Below, in pieces: positions 25,346 to 40,937 of a stretch of DNA of 64,000 nt. A program made the translations under genes and the position numbers. This DNA comes from Syngnathus acus (taxonomy: Eukaryota > Chordata > Actinopteri > Syngnathiformes > Syngnathidae): positions 4,677,001 through 4,741,000 of the forward strand of contig NC_051096.1 in assembly GCF_901709675.1 (NCBI RefSeq). The letters run 5' to 3'. The notes under the pieces were generated by a model that was not told the DNA's origin, made no database searches, and saw only the letters and a program-made list of their open reading frames with translations. The first letter of the stretch is position 1; every line of letters begins with the position of its first letter.

Positions 25346-25431
25346 CAGCTCTCGTGGATCATCGGGACTCGTCTTTTTTACGCATCCAAGTTGGCTATTT
25401 GCAGAAGATCCTGTGGATTTTACGCATTTGG
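25340..25431 (+). other. ube2ql1: Candidate 5' untranslated exon of ube2ql1
   Basis: The stretch ends in a strong donor (TTTGG then GTAAGC at 25432). The next good acceptor is a pyrimidine tract ending in TTTAG at 25741, with an alternative CAG at 25749. The coding exon with the start codon at 25958 follows. The left end is set only by the TATA-like word and is approximate. Confidence 0.4.
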
Positions 25432-25957
25432 GTAAGCACGTTTATGGTTTGCTATTAATTGTGTTTATGAGTGTTTATGTCGTGCAGGTGTTAGATTTTT
25501 GACCTCATCTATCGTGATGTCATAGGCGTTTTGTTGTCTTTTTATTCATTTAATTCAACACATTTTGATGTCATGACGTGCAGCGTTTGTCATTTGTATC
25601 ATCGTCCGTTCGTACTGCGGCTACAATGTTAATGGGGCGGGGGAGGGATGGGGTTGAATCCTGGAGAAAAGAAAACTGCTTAGGAGGTTGTCTTGAAGAG
25701 ATTAAGATGCTATTTATTTGTTTCTCGATTTCTATCTTTAGTCACGCAGTTCTGTGATGATGCACTGAGAGGAAAAGTGCAGAATCGTGGGCTGTGATCA
25801 CCCCTGAAGGCTGCAGTGAAGGGTGAGATCTGTGAGAGGTGCAAGCAAGGTGAACTCCACAGTGAACATCCGCGTGGGGGAAAGGGTGCAATCTCGACCC
25901 TCTGCAGGGGGGGGGGGGATCGGTGGAGAAATCCCAACCAGATCTATAAACTAAATT

Positions 25958-28900
25958 ATGGCCACTCTACTGCGGAAAATCGGTCTGATCCGCCTGCACG
26001 ACCGGGACACAGAAGACCCCAAGCACCACCAGGGCTCATTAAAGGGCACCAAAGGCAACCAGAAAAATAACAAAAACTGTCAGACTGCCAACGAAACTAA
26101 CATCCTCAGCACCCCGGAGATTAAGGCGAGGAAGCTGGACCAGCACGCCAAGGACAAGGAGAAGCCAGGCAAGGATGCCAAGGAGAAACAACAACAGCAG
26201 CAGCAGCAACAGCAAACAGGGGGAGGCGGGAATAAAAGCACCGGAGCCTCCTCTGTCCCTCCGCTCGCCCCTCACCGGCATCACTGCACCCAAGTGAGGA
26301 CGCGCAGGCTGATGAAGGAGCTGCAGGAGATCCGGAGGTTAGGGGACAACTTCATCACAGTGGAGCTGGTGGAGGACAACCTGTTCGACTGGAACGTCAA
26401 GCTGCACCAGGTGGACAAGGACTCGGCGCTGTGGCTGGACATGAAGGAGACCAGCACCGAGTTCATCTTGCTCAACGTCACCTTCCCCGACAACTTCCCC
26501 TTCTCGCCGCCCTTCATGCGGGTACTGACGCCCCGCTTGGAGAACGGCTACGTGTTGGACGGCGGTGCCATTTGCATGGAGCTGTTGACCCCTCGCGGAT
26601 GGTCCAGCGCCTACACGGTGGAGGCGGTCATGAGGCAGTTTGCGGCCAGCCTCGTAAAAGGACAGGTGAGATGAGAATACACAAATTAATCTTAAAGTCA
26701 CCACTATATCTATATTTTTTATGTCGAGGGAAAAAAAAAATGGATCCAAGTTTGAGGTATGCTTTTCAATATAACATAATATTAATCATCTGACAAAATG
26801 AATGAACTGGGAGAAAAGAAATGAGGGTGCGGGATGGTTAGTGCATCTTCCTCATATTTATGAGATTCTGGGTTTGAAATTTGACACAACCTTCCCGTGT
26901 GAATTTTGCACGCTTTCCCCACTTGCTTTTCTCTCGACCCAAATGAGGACAAGCCGTAAAGAAGATAAATGGATGTTTCTTTACGGCACCCGTTTCACGC
27001 CACGCCACGCTCCCCCCCCCCCTCCCTTTCTCAAAGCTCTCTGCGGTCTCTGTTTGATTGCCTTTCATCAGTCAGCATCCTCTGGCAACAGAGACCCGCA
27101 TACCAAGTGGGAGTCACGCAGGCTCACGATATGTGTCCTTTTTTTTTCCCCCCTTAGCGGCGCGCAATCCCAACGTACTAATAATTAGACCGCCCGGGGA
27201 TGGAAAAGCAGGCAGCACGGATGCCACGATTGCAGACCTGTGTGATTTCGATCAACTCCATTATGTAATCCCGTCAGATCCTGCCCCCCCTCGGTGTTTT
27301 GCAGCATCCAATGGAAATGGCTGCATCCTCAAATGCACTCAGCGTTATAACCAGGAGAGCTTTTGTGGAAAAATAACTTTGCTCTTCGTCAACAAGGCTT
27401 AGCAGGATGATGGAAATAGTCCTCCATGTGACCCTGTCATTTTGTGCTTTTTGTTGAATCTACTCAAGATGAGCTTGATTATTTGTGCGCACGGCATCCC
27501 AGTTGGCAGATTGACGACTGCGCTGCAGTGTCTCCTTGTATCTAATGGAAACAGTATTGATTAATGTGGATGTACAGAACACACACGTGTGTGTGTCTTC
27601 CACAGACGGTGTTTGCAGGTCGTGCATTGTCCCAGATCATCTCCGACGCGCTCGAGGCCATGTTAATCCGAAATACACACGATGTGTTTTTCCTTTCTTG
27701 GTTGGCGGCCTTTTTGTAATCAACATTTTGATGTTGATCATGAAGGAGCGCTATTTTTAGGGAGAGCAAGTGGTGAGATGAAAGTCAACAATGAGACACG
27801 CACATGACACACAAGCGCTGTGCGTATACACTAAGTAGGTCATCGCTTTGAGTCTTTCGCTTCCTTTTGTCTTGCAGTGCTGTTGTTAGAAGACGTACAT
27901 AAAATAGTTTTTGTGGTTTTCTGGAAAACAAAAAGCAGAGCTAAATATTTACAGATTATGAACAGAATGACTTGTGACATCTGATTTTATAAAGCCACAA
28001 TTGCAGTTGTGCATTTAATGGGCGTGGCCTAATAGGTGACGTCATCAGCCTGGAGTCAGTCAACCAGGCAACTGCTGATAACTCAAAACGCGTTGACGTT
28101 AATTGAATATAAACGTTCTTGTTTTTGGAATGTGGGAGGAAGACACATGGAGATCCCAGAAAGCACAGGGAGAACATGCAAATTCCACAAAAGCCGGAGT
28201 CAAATCGACTTTTTTTTTTTTATTCGCAAATCCTGGTCCCAGTCAAGCATGATGACATCATCAGTGTTAGTTTGATGAAGCGTCCCATTAATGCTAACTG
28301 TAGCGTGTAAGAGCTTTCAAGTGTGACATGAATACAAAATTTCATTTCTGGCACTGACGGCTTAGCACAAGATTTTAATGCTAACATTTTGTTAAGCATG
28401 ATTTTATCCTCTAATGACCCGACTATCAGTTCCGGATGTGATGCCGGCCACTATTGATCAGGTGTTTGTTCATCCTGACCTGAGCTCAGGCCCGCGTTAC
28501 GCAACAAGCTACCTCCAGTCCCCTAGGGCCGATTCCTAACATGCAAGGGAGGCTCGCCGTGCCTGTCCTGTTCCGACCATTGACCGATTCCCATTCATAT
28601 AATTAGCCAGCCGCCACTCTGTGCAAATCCCTCCCCACAAGCGAGCACTTTGCCCAAATTGATAAACACTGACAAGGCCTCGGGCGCTCGCTCATTAAAC
28701 TCTTTCCCTATTTTGACTTTCCATCTATCTAACACTGCAACACAATTTTTTTTTTTTGCTCATCCTTGTCTGAGCGCACGAAGCGGCTAATTAATGCTCG
28801 ATTTACGTGTTTCACGCTCGGGGTCACGGACTTTTATGTAAGGTCGACACTCTTATTACACGCTTGCAAATAAGAAACAAATGGCAGAGTAGAGGCCTCG

Positions 28901-29960
28901 TTAAAAAAAAACTTGTTCAATGAAAGTGAGGTTATGTTCCTTGCCAGCGCATCGCCATGGCAGCAAAGCCTTGAACAATAGGCGGCAATAATGAGGCACG
29001 TCGGCGAGGCGACAGGCACCATTTTGAGGTGTCACGAGCAACCTTGTGTGATGTGGAAGATATGCATGCATGATCACATCACATGATGCCGCTGCCACCA
29101 GAACCGAACCACAATGTCTGCAACATTACGACATTGTGGATCCTCTCACATGTCATCGGTTGATTGATTTCACAATCACTTGCAAAATAGGAAGACATGG
29201 TTGCTCATCCCATGTCTTTATGAACTGCTACCATGTTCTAACCATTCATGCATTCATAAAGTAACACCATAACGGCTCATTCATTTCTAATGTAAATCAC
29301 GCTACAATAAAGAGGATTAAGGCACAGACGGCACTCGTATAATAATATTAGCCCAGTATTTATATCTGAGCTGCAGTGCAGCATTCAGAAAGACCGGCCA
29401 TGGAAACATTGTTTCATTAGTTTGAGCAGAAAGCCGCCAGCCAATAAAGTGGCGCAGTGTTATAAAACAAAGTGAGAGGTAGCAAAGCCGTAGATCATAT
29501 GAGGCGCATGCCGCGTGACTAGTGGGCAGATTTATACCGCCCGTGCGGTCTCGCTTACACGATGTGATAATGCCGTTTTTATTCAGTCAATAATCCAGAA
29601 ATGCAATATTAATCAGAATGCCGTGTAGCTTAATGCTACCACATAATGCAAAATGCCATAGACAGGCTAACAAATAGTGTCAAGGTGTTATTTAGATTTT
29701 TTTATTTACTTAATGCAGTAGTTTTTATTTATTTACTTAGATTCTAAGGATTATTTTCTTTCATTATTCTTCTTTTTACAGGTGATTTAGAAATGATAAC
29801 ATTTTTTTATCATTTTTTTCTCTTGCAGGGACGTATATGTCGGAAAGCCGGCAAGTCCAAGAAGGCCTTCAGCCGTAAAGAGGCCGAAGCCACCTTCAAG
29901 TCGTTGGTGAAGACCCACGAGAAGTACGGCTGGGTGTCTCCGCCCGTGTCGGACGGCTGA
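25958..29960 (+). CDS. ube2ql1: Ubiquitin-conjugating enzyme E2 Q family-like protein 1
   Basis: Predicted E2-type ubiquitin-conjugating protein of the UBE2Q family. Two coding exons, 25958-26665 and 29829-29960, joined in phase 0 through a 3.16 kb intron (donor CAG-GTGAG, acceptor TTGCAG), give 279 residues. The UBC fold runs from about residue 119 to the end. The active-site cysteine is C206 in GGAICMELL. The segment TFPDNFPFSPPFMRV and the C-terminus KTHEKYGWVSPPVSDG match UBE2QL1. The human protein as I recall it (161 aa) starts at the equivalent of Met119. Here an open frame continues 118 codons upstream to MATLLRKIGL, with an in-frame TAA just before it (25952-25954). This extra region is basic and low-complexity, with nine glutamines at residues 78-86. 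Starting at either Met is possible. Confidence 0.94.
26189..26215 (+). repeat. Coding CAG/CAA repeat (nine glutamines) in ube2ql1
   Basis: Nine consecutive CAA/CAG codons, residues 78-86 of the long ube2ql1 frame, followed by a glycine stretch. Mixed codons suggest a moderately stable tract. Confidence 0.95.
26825..26975 (+). mobile_element. Degenerate tRNA-derived SINE in the ube2ql1 intron
   Basis: The 5' part has a tRNA-like D-arm region (GGATGGTTAGTGCATCTTCC) and a TGGGTTTGAAATT B-box. The end reads AATGAGGACAAGCCGTAAAG then AAGATAAATGGATG. This is the diagnostic tail (AATGAGGATAAGCGGTA-GAAAATGGATGGATG) of an abundant teleost SINE family, recalled from memory. The middle is shortened, so this is an internally deleted copy. 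Confidence 0.75.
28131..28200 (-). mobile_element. Fragment of the same SINE family, reverse orientation
   Basis: TGTGGGAGGAAG, CACAGGGAGAACATGCAAAT and TCCACAAAAGCCGGAGTC in this order are the reverse complement of the SINE body that reads GTGTGGAGTTTGCATGTTCTCC and TTTCCTCCCACA. No tRNA-like head remains in this fragment. Confidence 0.7.
28430..28720. other. Intronic block of possible regulatory sequence
   Basis: Complex sequence inside the ube2ql1 intron without repeat signature. It contains a perfect 12 bp palindrome, CCTGAGCTCAGG (28479-28490), and an ATTAGCC word. The call is only that it looks like a candidate enhancer. Confidence 0.2.
29626..29670 (+). repeat. Dispersed repeat fragment (TAGCTTAATGCTA ... 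CCATAGACAGGCTAA)
   Basis: Aligns without gaps to 32979-33023, sharing TAGCTTAATGCTA, TAATG and CCATAGACAGGCTAA. Same orientation in both places. Confidence 0.7.
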
Positions 29961-32240
29961 GATCCGACCCCTGACCTCCACGCGCAAAATGACACCATGC
30001 TATGTCAACAATCTGTCACACTCACCTTTTGCTGTAGCTTTCTTTATGTATGTGTGTGTGCGTGTGTAAATCGGGGGGGGGGGGTTCGTTTTTAATATGC
30101 AGACAAGTCACCACTATCATCATCACCACTTCTCCAGGGAATTTGTTTTCCCCATTTTGGGAAAGGCCTGAGAGGGAGGTGTGTGCGCGTTTGAGAATGC
30201 ATTTCTTGCTTTTCCGCATTTATTTTTTTTTCTTGCCTCATGACCGTGTAGGATCTGCAGACTCAACTCGGTTGCACTTTTCTCACCCCTCCCCACGCCC
30301 AACCCCTCCCTCTTCCTTTCGACATTCCTCTCCGGTCGTCTGCGTGTGTCTGTGGGCTCATTTGCATAGAAATGAAGCCGTTAATGTTTAATAGACGGGC
30401 AGCGTGCCCACTCCTTCGCTCCTTTCTTTCCCTTTTTCTGTCGACTGCGCGGTCGCCCACACTTAGATGCAAGATGAAGATTGTAATGTACATGAAGCAT
30501 CATCACCTCCCTCCCAGCTCTCTCGCTCGCCCACTGTCTTTCTCTTTGTCTCTCGTGGCTAAATTTAGCACTCACTGTTGCGTAGATGGATATTGATTTC
30601 TAATGGAAAAGAAAAAAAAGTCACATGTTGCATTATGCAGAGACTTTGTATGATACATGGAATGATAGTCAATCGTTTCGTGAGCAAGGAGATATTTTGT
30701 GTGTTTGATGTGTGAAAGGGACGCACCCCTTTAAAACAAAACTGAACTGTGAATGACTCTAAGACCTGAATCGTTACTGTTTTTAAGGGATTTTTTTTTT
30801 TTTGCGTGTGTGTACGATTGGTGTAAAAACAACCAAAGTCCAGCAGGAAATCCGCTGTGCTATGAACACACCTACTGTACCTGCACAGCTTGAAATACAG
30901 ACAAGGTGGGCTTGCCATTTCAATGAATGTACGCTCCAGAGCACCACATGATTGCCCGGAGAGACACATTCGGGATATTAGAGTGGGGGGCAAGCCGAGA
31001 GACACAGCGGGGGTCGCTTCTTCGGAAATGTCAGTGAGTTGCAAAATGGCCGAAACCTGCGTTGACAACTTAATAAAAACATGGAGTTGGTGTCCCAATA
31101 CTTTTGTCCACGCCACGCGTTACGATGCCACTCAGGCAGGCGTCTGCGACGCGTCGAGCTCGGCTTCTGCGATGTGCCAGTTAAATGTCAGAAGCGAAGC
31201 TGCTAATTGGGCTGACATTTCCGCCAAGCGTCATTAGAGAGACGTGAGGTTGAGAAGCAAAAGATGGAGGATGTCAAAATCTCCCGCTCGGCTCTCTCCT
31301 CCGCCCGCTGGCATTTGGGTCCATGTTGCGTGACCCCGCTGTGTTTGTTTTAGGAAAAGAAGGGCAGACAGAGGATGCGAGTGTTTGTTTTATGCTTCAT
31401 TACAAATGAAATGACCAAGTGGGGTCCATGTAACAAGTTTCATTTTCAGGGTTGATTGTATAGTCCTCTCTTGACTCGCCAGTGCAGAAATACTGTAAAT
31501 TGACTTCATATTGTACCACAAAATATCTCTTAGCTGAGTGTTTGCTGGTTTCAAGCCAATCATTTTGTGGATCTCTAGAATTAGACTTGTAGTTAGCAGA
31601 CACTAACTGAGCTGGTTATGTTGTATTATATTTGCATGTCAACTGTGATTGGTAGCTACCTACTGTATATTTTTCTTTTTTTTTTTTCAAGAAAACTGAG
31701 AAAAACTGCAGAGATAAACAAAAAATGCAAACTGCTTAAACTGCTTCTCTTGTCTTTTTTTTTTGTTTTGTTTTTTGAAGGGTGAAGAGGAATTTCTGTC
31801 CCGTACGTGCTTTTCTTTTTACGTGTCCTCAAATGTCATATTGTCTTATATGAATGTGTTTTAATTTATTTGTGGTTTGCCAAAAATGAACATTTGAAGC
31901 ATGATGCAGGTATTGTCACAAAAAAATAATAATGGAAGAGGGGGAGAAAAAACAAATCTTACCAAGGATATTTGGAGGATTGAAAGACAAAGTTGCAAAG
32001 CCTCAACACCTTAAAGGGACTTTAAATAATCCCGCCCCAAAAAAAAAAAAAATCTTGACACCACCATTCTGTTCATCCTCTTAAAACTTAAATGTGGGTA
32101 AAACTTTCCCCAGTCAACGGCAGATGTGCACATCTGACCCGAGATCAGCTACTCTGGACAATTTCATTCTCCTGATTGTTTGGTCCAAAAAAGTGGGAAA
32201 AGGCTCGTTTGCGAGACCAAACAAGAATGTGCAATAAAAT
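29961..32240 (+). other. ube2ql1: Probable 3' untranslated region of ube2ql1
   Basis: No further coding exon follows the stop codon at 29958-29960. Poly(A) signals AATAAA occur at 31072-31077 and 32233-32238. The stretch holds a G run at about 30073-30084 and several T runs. A transposon-like relic lies at about 30820-31110. The true end of the transcript is not resolved. Confidence 0.4.
30820..31110 (-). mobile_element. Probable DNA-element relic in the ube2ql1 3' region
   Basis: On the minus strand this starts with GTGGACAAAAGTATTGGGAC, a word shared with 18567-18585. It then continues in complex sequence that is open for many codons but has no transposase motif I can identify. I read it as a non-coding element or decayed transposon. 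The left boundary is uncertain. Confidence 0.4.
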
Positions 32241-32978
32241 ACACAGCATATTCAAAATGATTGCGTTTTGTCTTTCTCTTTTTAAATCTGCTGCTGAACA
32301 TTGTGAAATCCCATTTCAGGCTGCAGTGTCCTACTTTCAACCAAAAACCTTTGAATTGTTTATGTTCTATTCCAGCCCTTGACATGACATTTGATAATTT
32401 CCCCATGTTGCATATCCCAAAGGGTTATTTGTGTTATTTTTTGCAAAGGTTTACAAAACGACTCCGATTCTGTCCATGTCAGCACATGCTCAGCAGGTTA
32501 CAAATTTGTCAGAACCATTTGACACACATGCACGTCTTCACACACACCCTCGTCATTACAAATGAATCCTAATTAATAGATCCCCTTCGAGCGCTCTTGT
32601 TTTTCTGTTGCTGATGCTCCCCGCTGCTCATTAGTGCAGGAGAACCTGAGCAGCATATGGAATCCATACTATGGATCTGCCTCGGTGAGCAAATTATTGA
32701 CGAGGTCATGTTGAAAATTCGGCGCGGACACCGGAGCGTGTAAAAGCTGCACAATATTCTCATGAGTCAATACAGTAATCTTATGCATCGAAGAAAAACA
32801 TTCAATTCTAGCATAATATTCCAGTCAGTTAAGGTCAGGCGAGATGAGACGTGTTTGTGAGCTTGTTGTTTGTAAAATGGTTCTCCAAAAAAAAGTTTAT
32901 TGCCACTCTGAATTGATATAAAACAGAGAATTATGATGCATTGAGTATTTCAAACAAGCACATAGCCTTAAATGCGAC

Positions 32979-33085
32979 TAGCTTAATGCTATAGTGTAAT
33001 GGGAAACTCCATAGACAGGCTAATCCTTGAAGCAACAGATATTTGAACACAAATTATGGAGCAGCACATGTAGACAGACAGATGT
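32979..33085 (+). repeat. Longer copy of the dispersed repeat seen at 29626 and 61775
   Basis: The left part (32979-33023) matches 29626-29670. The right part (33029-33085, with AAGCAACA, GAACACAAA and GCACATGTAGACAGACA) matches 61775-61830. The two partial matches together suggest one family of at least 105 bp. Confidence 0.7.
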
Positions 33086-36000
33086 GGGACCCTCCCTCTG
33101 TATTATACTGCCCCCAAGTGGACAAGGCAGGTGCTCGAGAAGGCGTAGCAAATTAAAACGTAACATTTTATGTAATAATATTGAAGAGCACTCATAAAAA
33201 AATGTCGATTTATGCAACAGCTCATGGGATTCAACAGTTCCGGTTATTTGACAGAATGTCAGTCCAAGAGCAAAAATAGGAAGTGACATTGACATAAGGT
33301 CCTAAAGCTTAAAGATTATAGGATTGGCCCATCTCCATGTGAGTCATATTGCTGTCATTATATAAGATGTGATTTGCGTGTGTCCTCTTTCTGCTCCCAA
33401 ACACACAGAAGGCGATTTGGGAAGCACAAGGCTGCGAGACGCTCACATCGACACACGCGTTCCATTTTTCTGATCAGCTTTAGGTCTGATTTGCAATAAC
33501 GACCCACCTCACCCTGCGTCGTATATCAAACAGTCAGTAGGCTTGGAGGCAGATGTGATTTTGTTCTTTACGGCGGCATGCATAATTCAGCCGGGGATCC
33601 ACTTACGTGGAAATGTTCAATCATGAATGTGTTTTCCCTGCCTTAGTTGCACATGTATTGGAACAAGACAAACATGGCGTGTGCGGATAACAAATGTCCT
33701 CCTTTTTTGTAGTGGACTGTAAATTGCCCGTACTGGTACGCCGCAATTATCTAAATTAGACGAGTGGACAACACTGAGCCTCTCCTGCCATTCATGTGAG
33801 TGTGTCAACCAACGCCAGTTAGCTCTTATGTAAGCTCTGGCAGCGGGATGGAGGCAACAGTCAGTTTTGGCAAGTCAGTCGCTCCGCCTTCCCCCTGCTT
33901 CAGCATCGAGGCCATTCTTAGCAGACTAAAGCTCACTATAAATATTTTATATGGCACAGTGCATGTGGGAAAATTTATTTTTAGCAATTGCCTGCTTTCC
34001 TTGCACTTTGAAAAATGGTTTGTTTTATCATATCTGCTTCTAGCAGGCTTGGCTATGAGATTTTCTTGAACATCCTGGAATTAAGAAGGGAAAAAAAACA
34101 CAAAGATGTCTGTCAATTGAGATTGGGTGATTTAGCCTGAACGTGTTAAATCATGATTTGTCTTCTTTCTGGTTTATTTTGTTCCAGGTTGCAAGTGGAC
34201 CAATAACCGGCCCCCTGCAGAGTGCCCTCCATCTCACCTTGATCAATCCACGAAATGGCCGTGATTGCGGGAGATACAACAGCACATTAAGTTGATTTAT
34301 CGAGGCAATCTCTGGTAAGAGCCATCCCGCACACACGATTGTACATTTCGTCTCCTTTAAAGATTCAATAGGGAGAAAGTGTAACGGAGCAACAAATGCT
34401 ATGGCAACAACATAGCCGGATGTCGACTTTCACGCCACCGCTGGCTCCTCCTCTCTTTGCCCTCCTTTCCTCGTCTCCTTCCTGACTGCCGTCCGTGCTG
34501 ACTGCTAATGAGGAGCGATGCTTGTGAGAATTGAGAGTCAGGCATGCAGAGTTGCTTTGCTGGGGACGGGGGGGGTAAGAGTTAGCATTTTTCGGTGGGG
34601 TGGTGGGGCAAGATAAGGCCCGGGAAGCGGAGAGAGAGGGGAAAACAAAAAGCCAGGGATGTTCTTCAGCTTCTCTTCTCTTGCTCTGTCTGTTACTAGG
34701 CAACACCTGCAGGCATGCACTAAATGAAGCCTTGTGTCCGCCACTCGCCCCCCCCCCCACACACACACAACCACCCACCTACCTCCTTGCCAACTCTCAC
34801 TGCTCATCAAGCCTAATCCATCTCTTCTTCCTTTGCTTGTTGTCCCTCACCCATCCAAGAGACCCAAAACGACCCCCCCCCCCCTCCTGCTCCTCATTCC
34901 ACCAGTCAATTTCTAAGTGCACAGTCAGCCTTAACGAGGCAAGACTTCTCAAGTTAAACATTCAAAAATGATAATAGGTTTCTAATCCAAAACTTTAAAT
35001 TTGTTATAATTAAAAAAAAAAAATTCAAGTATTGTCCCGCTTTGAATAACTCAACACGAGGATTTTCTAAAGTAGGTCCTTACTGCACACATACAATATT
35101 ATTCTCTAAGTGTGTTTGGAAGACTGTACACACACGTGATAAATGTAAAGAGCACTGAAGTGCGCCTCTCCAGGTCGCACGGTCGGGCGTCAATTTGTTC
35201 ATCTCTTCTATTGTGTAACGCACTCGAGATGAACGTGGCTCAGAGATGTCAAACCCGGAGAGTGTGTCGCAGGAAGTGGATGAGGATTAAAGGGTGTAAA
35301 AGCTGCAGCGTCACCGGATCAAATGCTGAGATGAAGGCCGAGACGTGTGTTTATACGCACAGTCTTTGACATTGTCTAATTTTTGTAAAGGATGAGAACA
35401 GGCTTTGCACAATTATCAGATAAAGCCAGCAGGCATAGCCAGAGATTTAGAAAAGGCCTTTGCGGTGTGTGGTGATTGGTTTAATCCACGCACAAGATTT
35501 TCCAGCCACTATGTGTGTGTGTGTGTTTGGGTGAATCCGCCTGGCTCAGTCAGTGTGGCGTTGCGTAACTGCTGGATTATATAATCCCAAACATAAACGC
35601 ATGTGGACGAATGGGCATGGAGCATGCAAGTGTCTCACATCAGCGGGGTGAGGAGGAGGAGGAAGAGGGATGAAGAAGGGACAAACATGCATTAGCGCCA
35701 CTTCGTGCTACTTCAAGTGCACTTCATGACAAGTATTGGTGATGTCATGGCTTTTATTCCGCTGCAGTGTTCTCGTGGAGAAGCATGAAAGATTTAAGAG
35801 TTGCATAGAAATGCAAGTTTTATTTAAAAATAAATCCTATAGGTTAACATGGTCCAGCGATACGGAACGAATATTTGTGAATGATTAAAACACACTGACA
35901 CTGTCTAAATGTTCATTCCGATTCAGGTTTCTCATCCCACACGTTTTCCTGACATCAAATCGTCTTTTCATTTCCCTGAGGCTTCTATCATTTTGCAAAA

Positions 36001-36155
36001 GTGCTTCTCTACATAAGGTGAAGAAAATGTTTTTAATCTCCTTATTCATCCTCCCGAATTTCATTTTTGCTTCACAAAATTCCAGATTTGTGCAGGATGC
36101 TGCAAGGTGTGGGTGTCTATCTTCTCTGAGGTGAGTCCTTGTTGTCATAACAGCC

Positions 36156-36169
36156 GTTGCCATGGTAAC
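36156..36169. promoter_or_regulatory. RFX X-box palindrome (candidate)
   Basis: GTTGCCATGGTAAC differs by one base from the symmetric RFX-binding X-box GTTGCCATGGCAAC. It lies downstream of nsun2, between convergent genes, not at a promoter I can identify. Confidence 0.45.
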
Positions 36170-36414
36170 CCCACCAGGCAATAATGTCTCGACCATCCAC
36201 CGACAAAACACTGTACTCCGTTGTCTTAAATACATTTGAGACTTTTGAATATCTTTAATGTATGACCCTGAAGCATTCAGTCACATTTTTAATCTTTTTT
36301 TTTCCTCCACCCACATGCGCAAATATAAGTTAAATATCATCCCTCCATCTTGTTGCGCTTATCTTGTTCATGATCCCATCTGTCCAAAATATGAAACCAA
36401 CAATCTTTCACACC

Positions 36415-36420
36415 TTTATT
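36415..36420 (-). terminator. Candidate nsun2 poly(A) signal
   Basis: TTTATT on the plus strand is AATAAA on the minus strand, about 250 bp beyond the nsun2 stop codon. Confidence 0.5.
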
Positions 36421-36668
36421 CAGCTCAGTTTCCGCTCATACAGGTGTACCAAATGAGATAAGACTTAATATAAAACTCTTTAAAAATGCAAAACAGAAAA
36501 CAGGTTTACGCCACTCGGCAGGTGGACTAAAGCAGACTGTGTTATTAAATCACAAAAAAAGTCCTCTTCATTGGGGATCCCAAAAAAATAATTACAGCCA
36601 AGCTGTCTTCCATCTGTAACAACATTTTCGTGAATAATAAGCTCCTCCTTCCTCCTCTTCTTCCAATT

Positions 36669-40937
<4,269 letters not shown>

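Larger units (their letters stand above)
32241..36414. other. Intergenic region between ube2ql1 and nsun2
   Basis: Ube2ql1 and nsun2 converge here. I see no exon. The stretch holds the repeat fragment at 32979-33085, GC-poor simple runs, two C runs near 34750 and 34875, and an RFX-type X-box at 36156-36169. Confidence 0.55.

Noticed and set aside
30565-31116. 183-codon minus-strand open frame
   Set aside because: It overlaps the likely ube2ql1 3' region and a transposon-like terminus, and shows no transposase or other domain.
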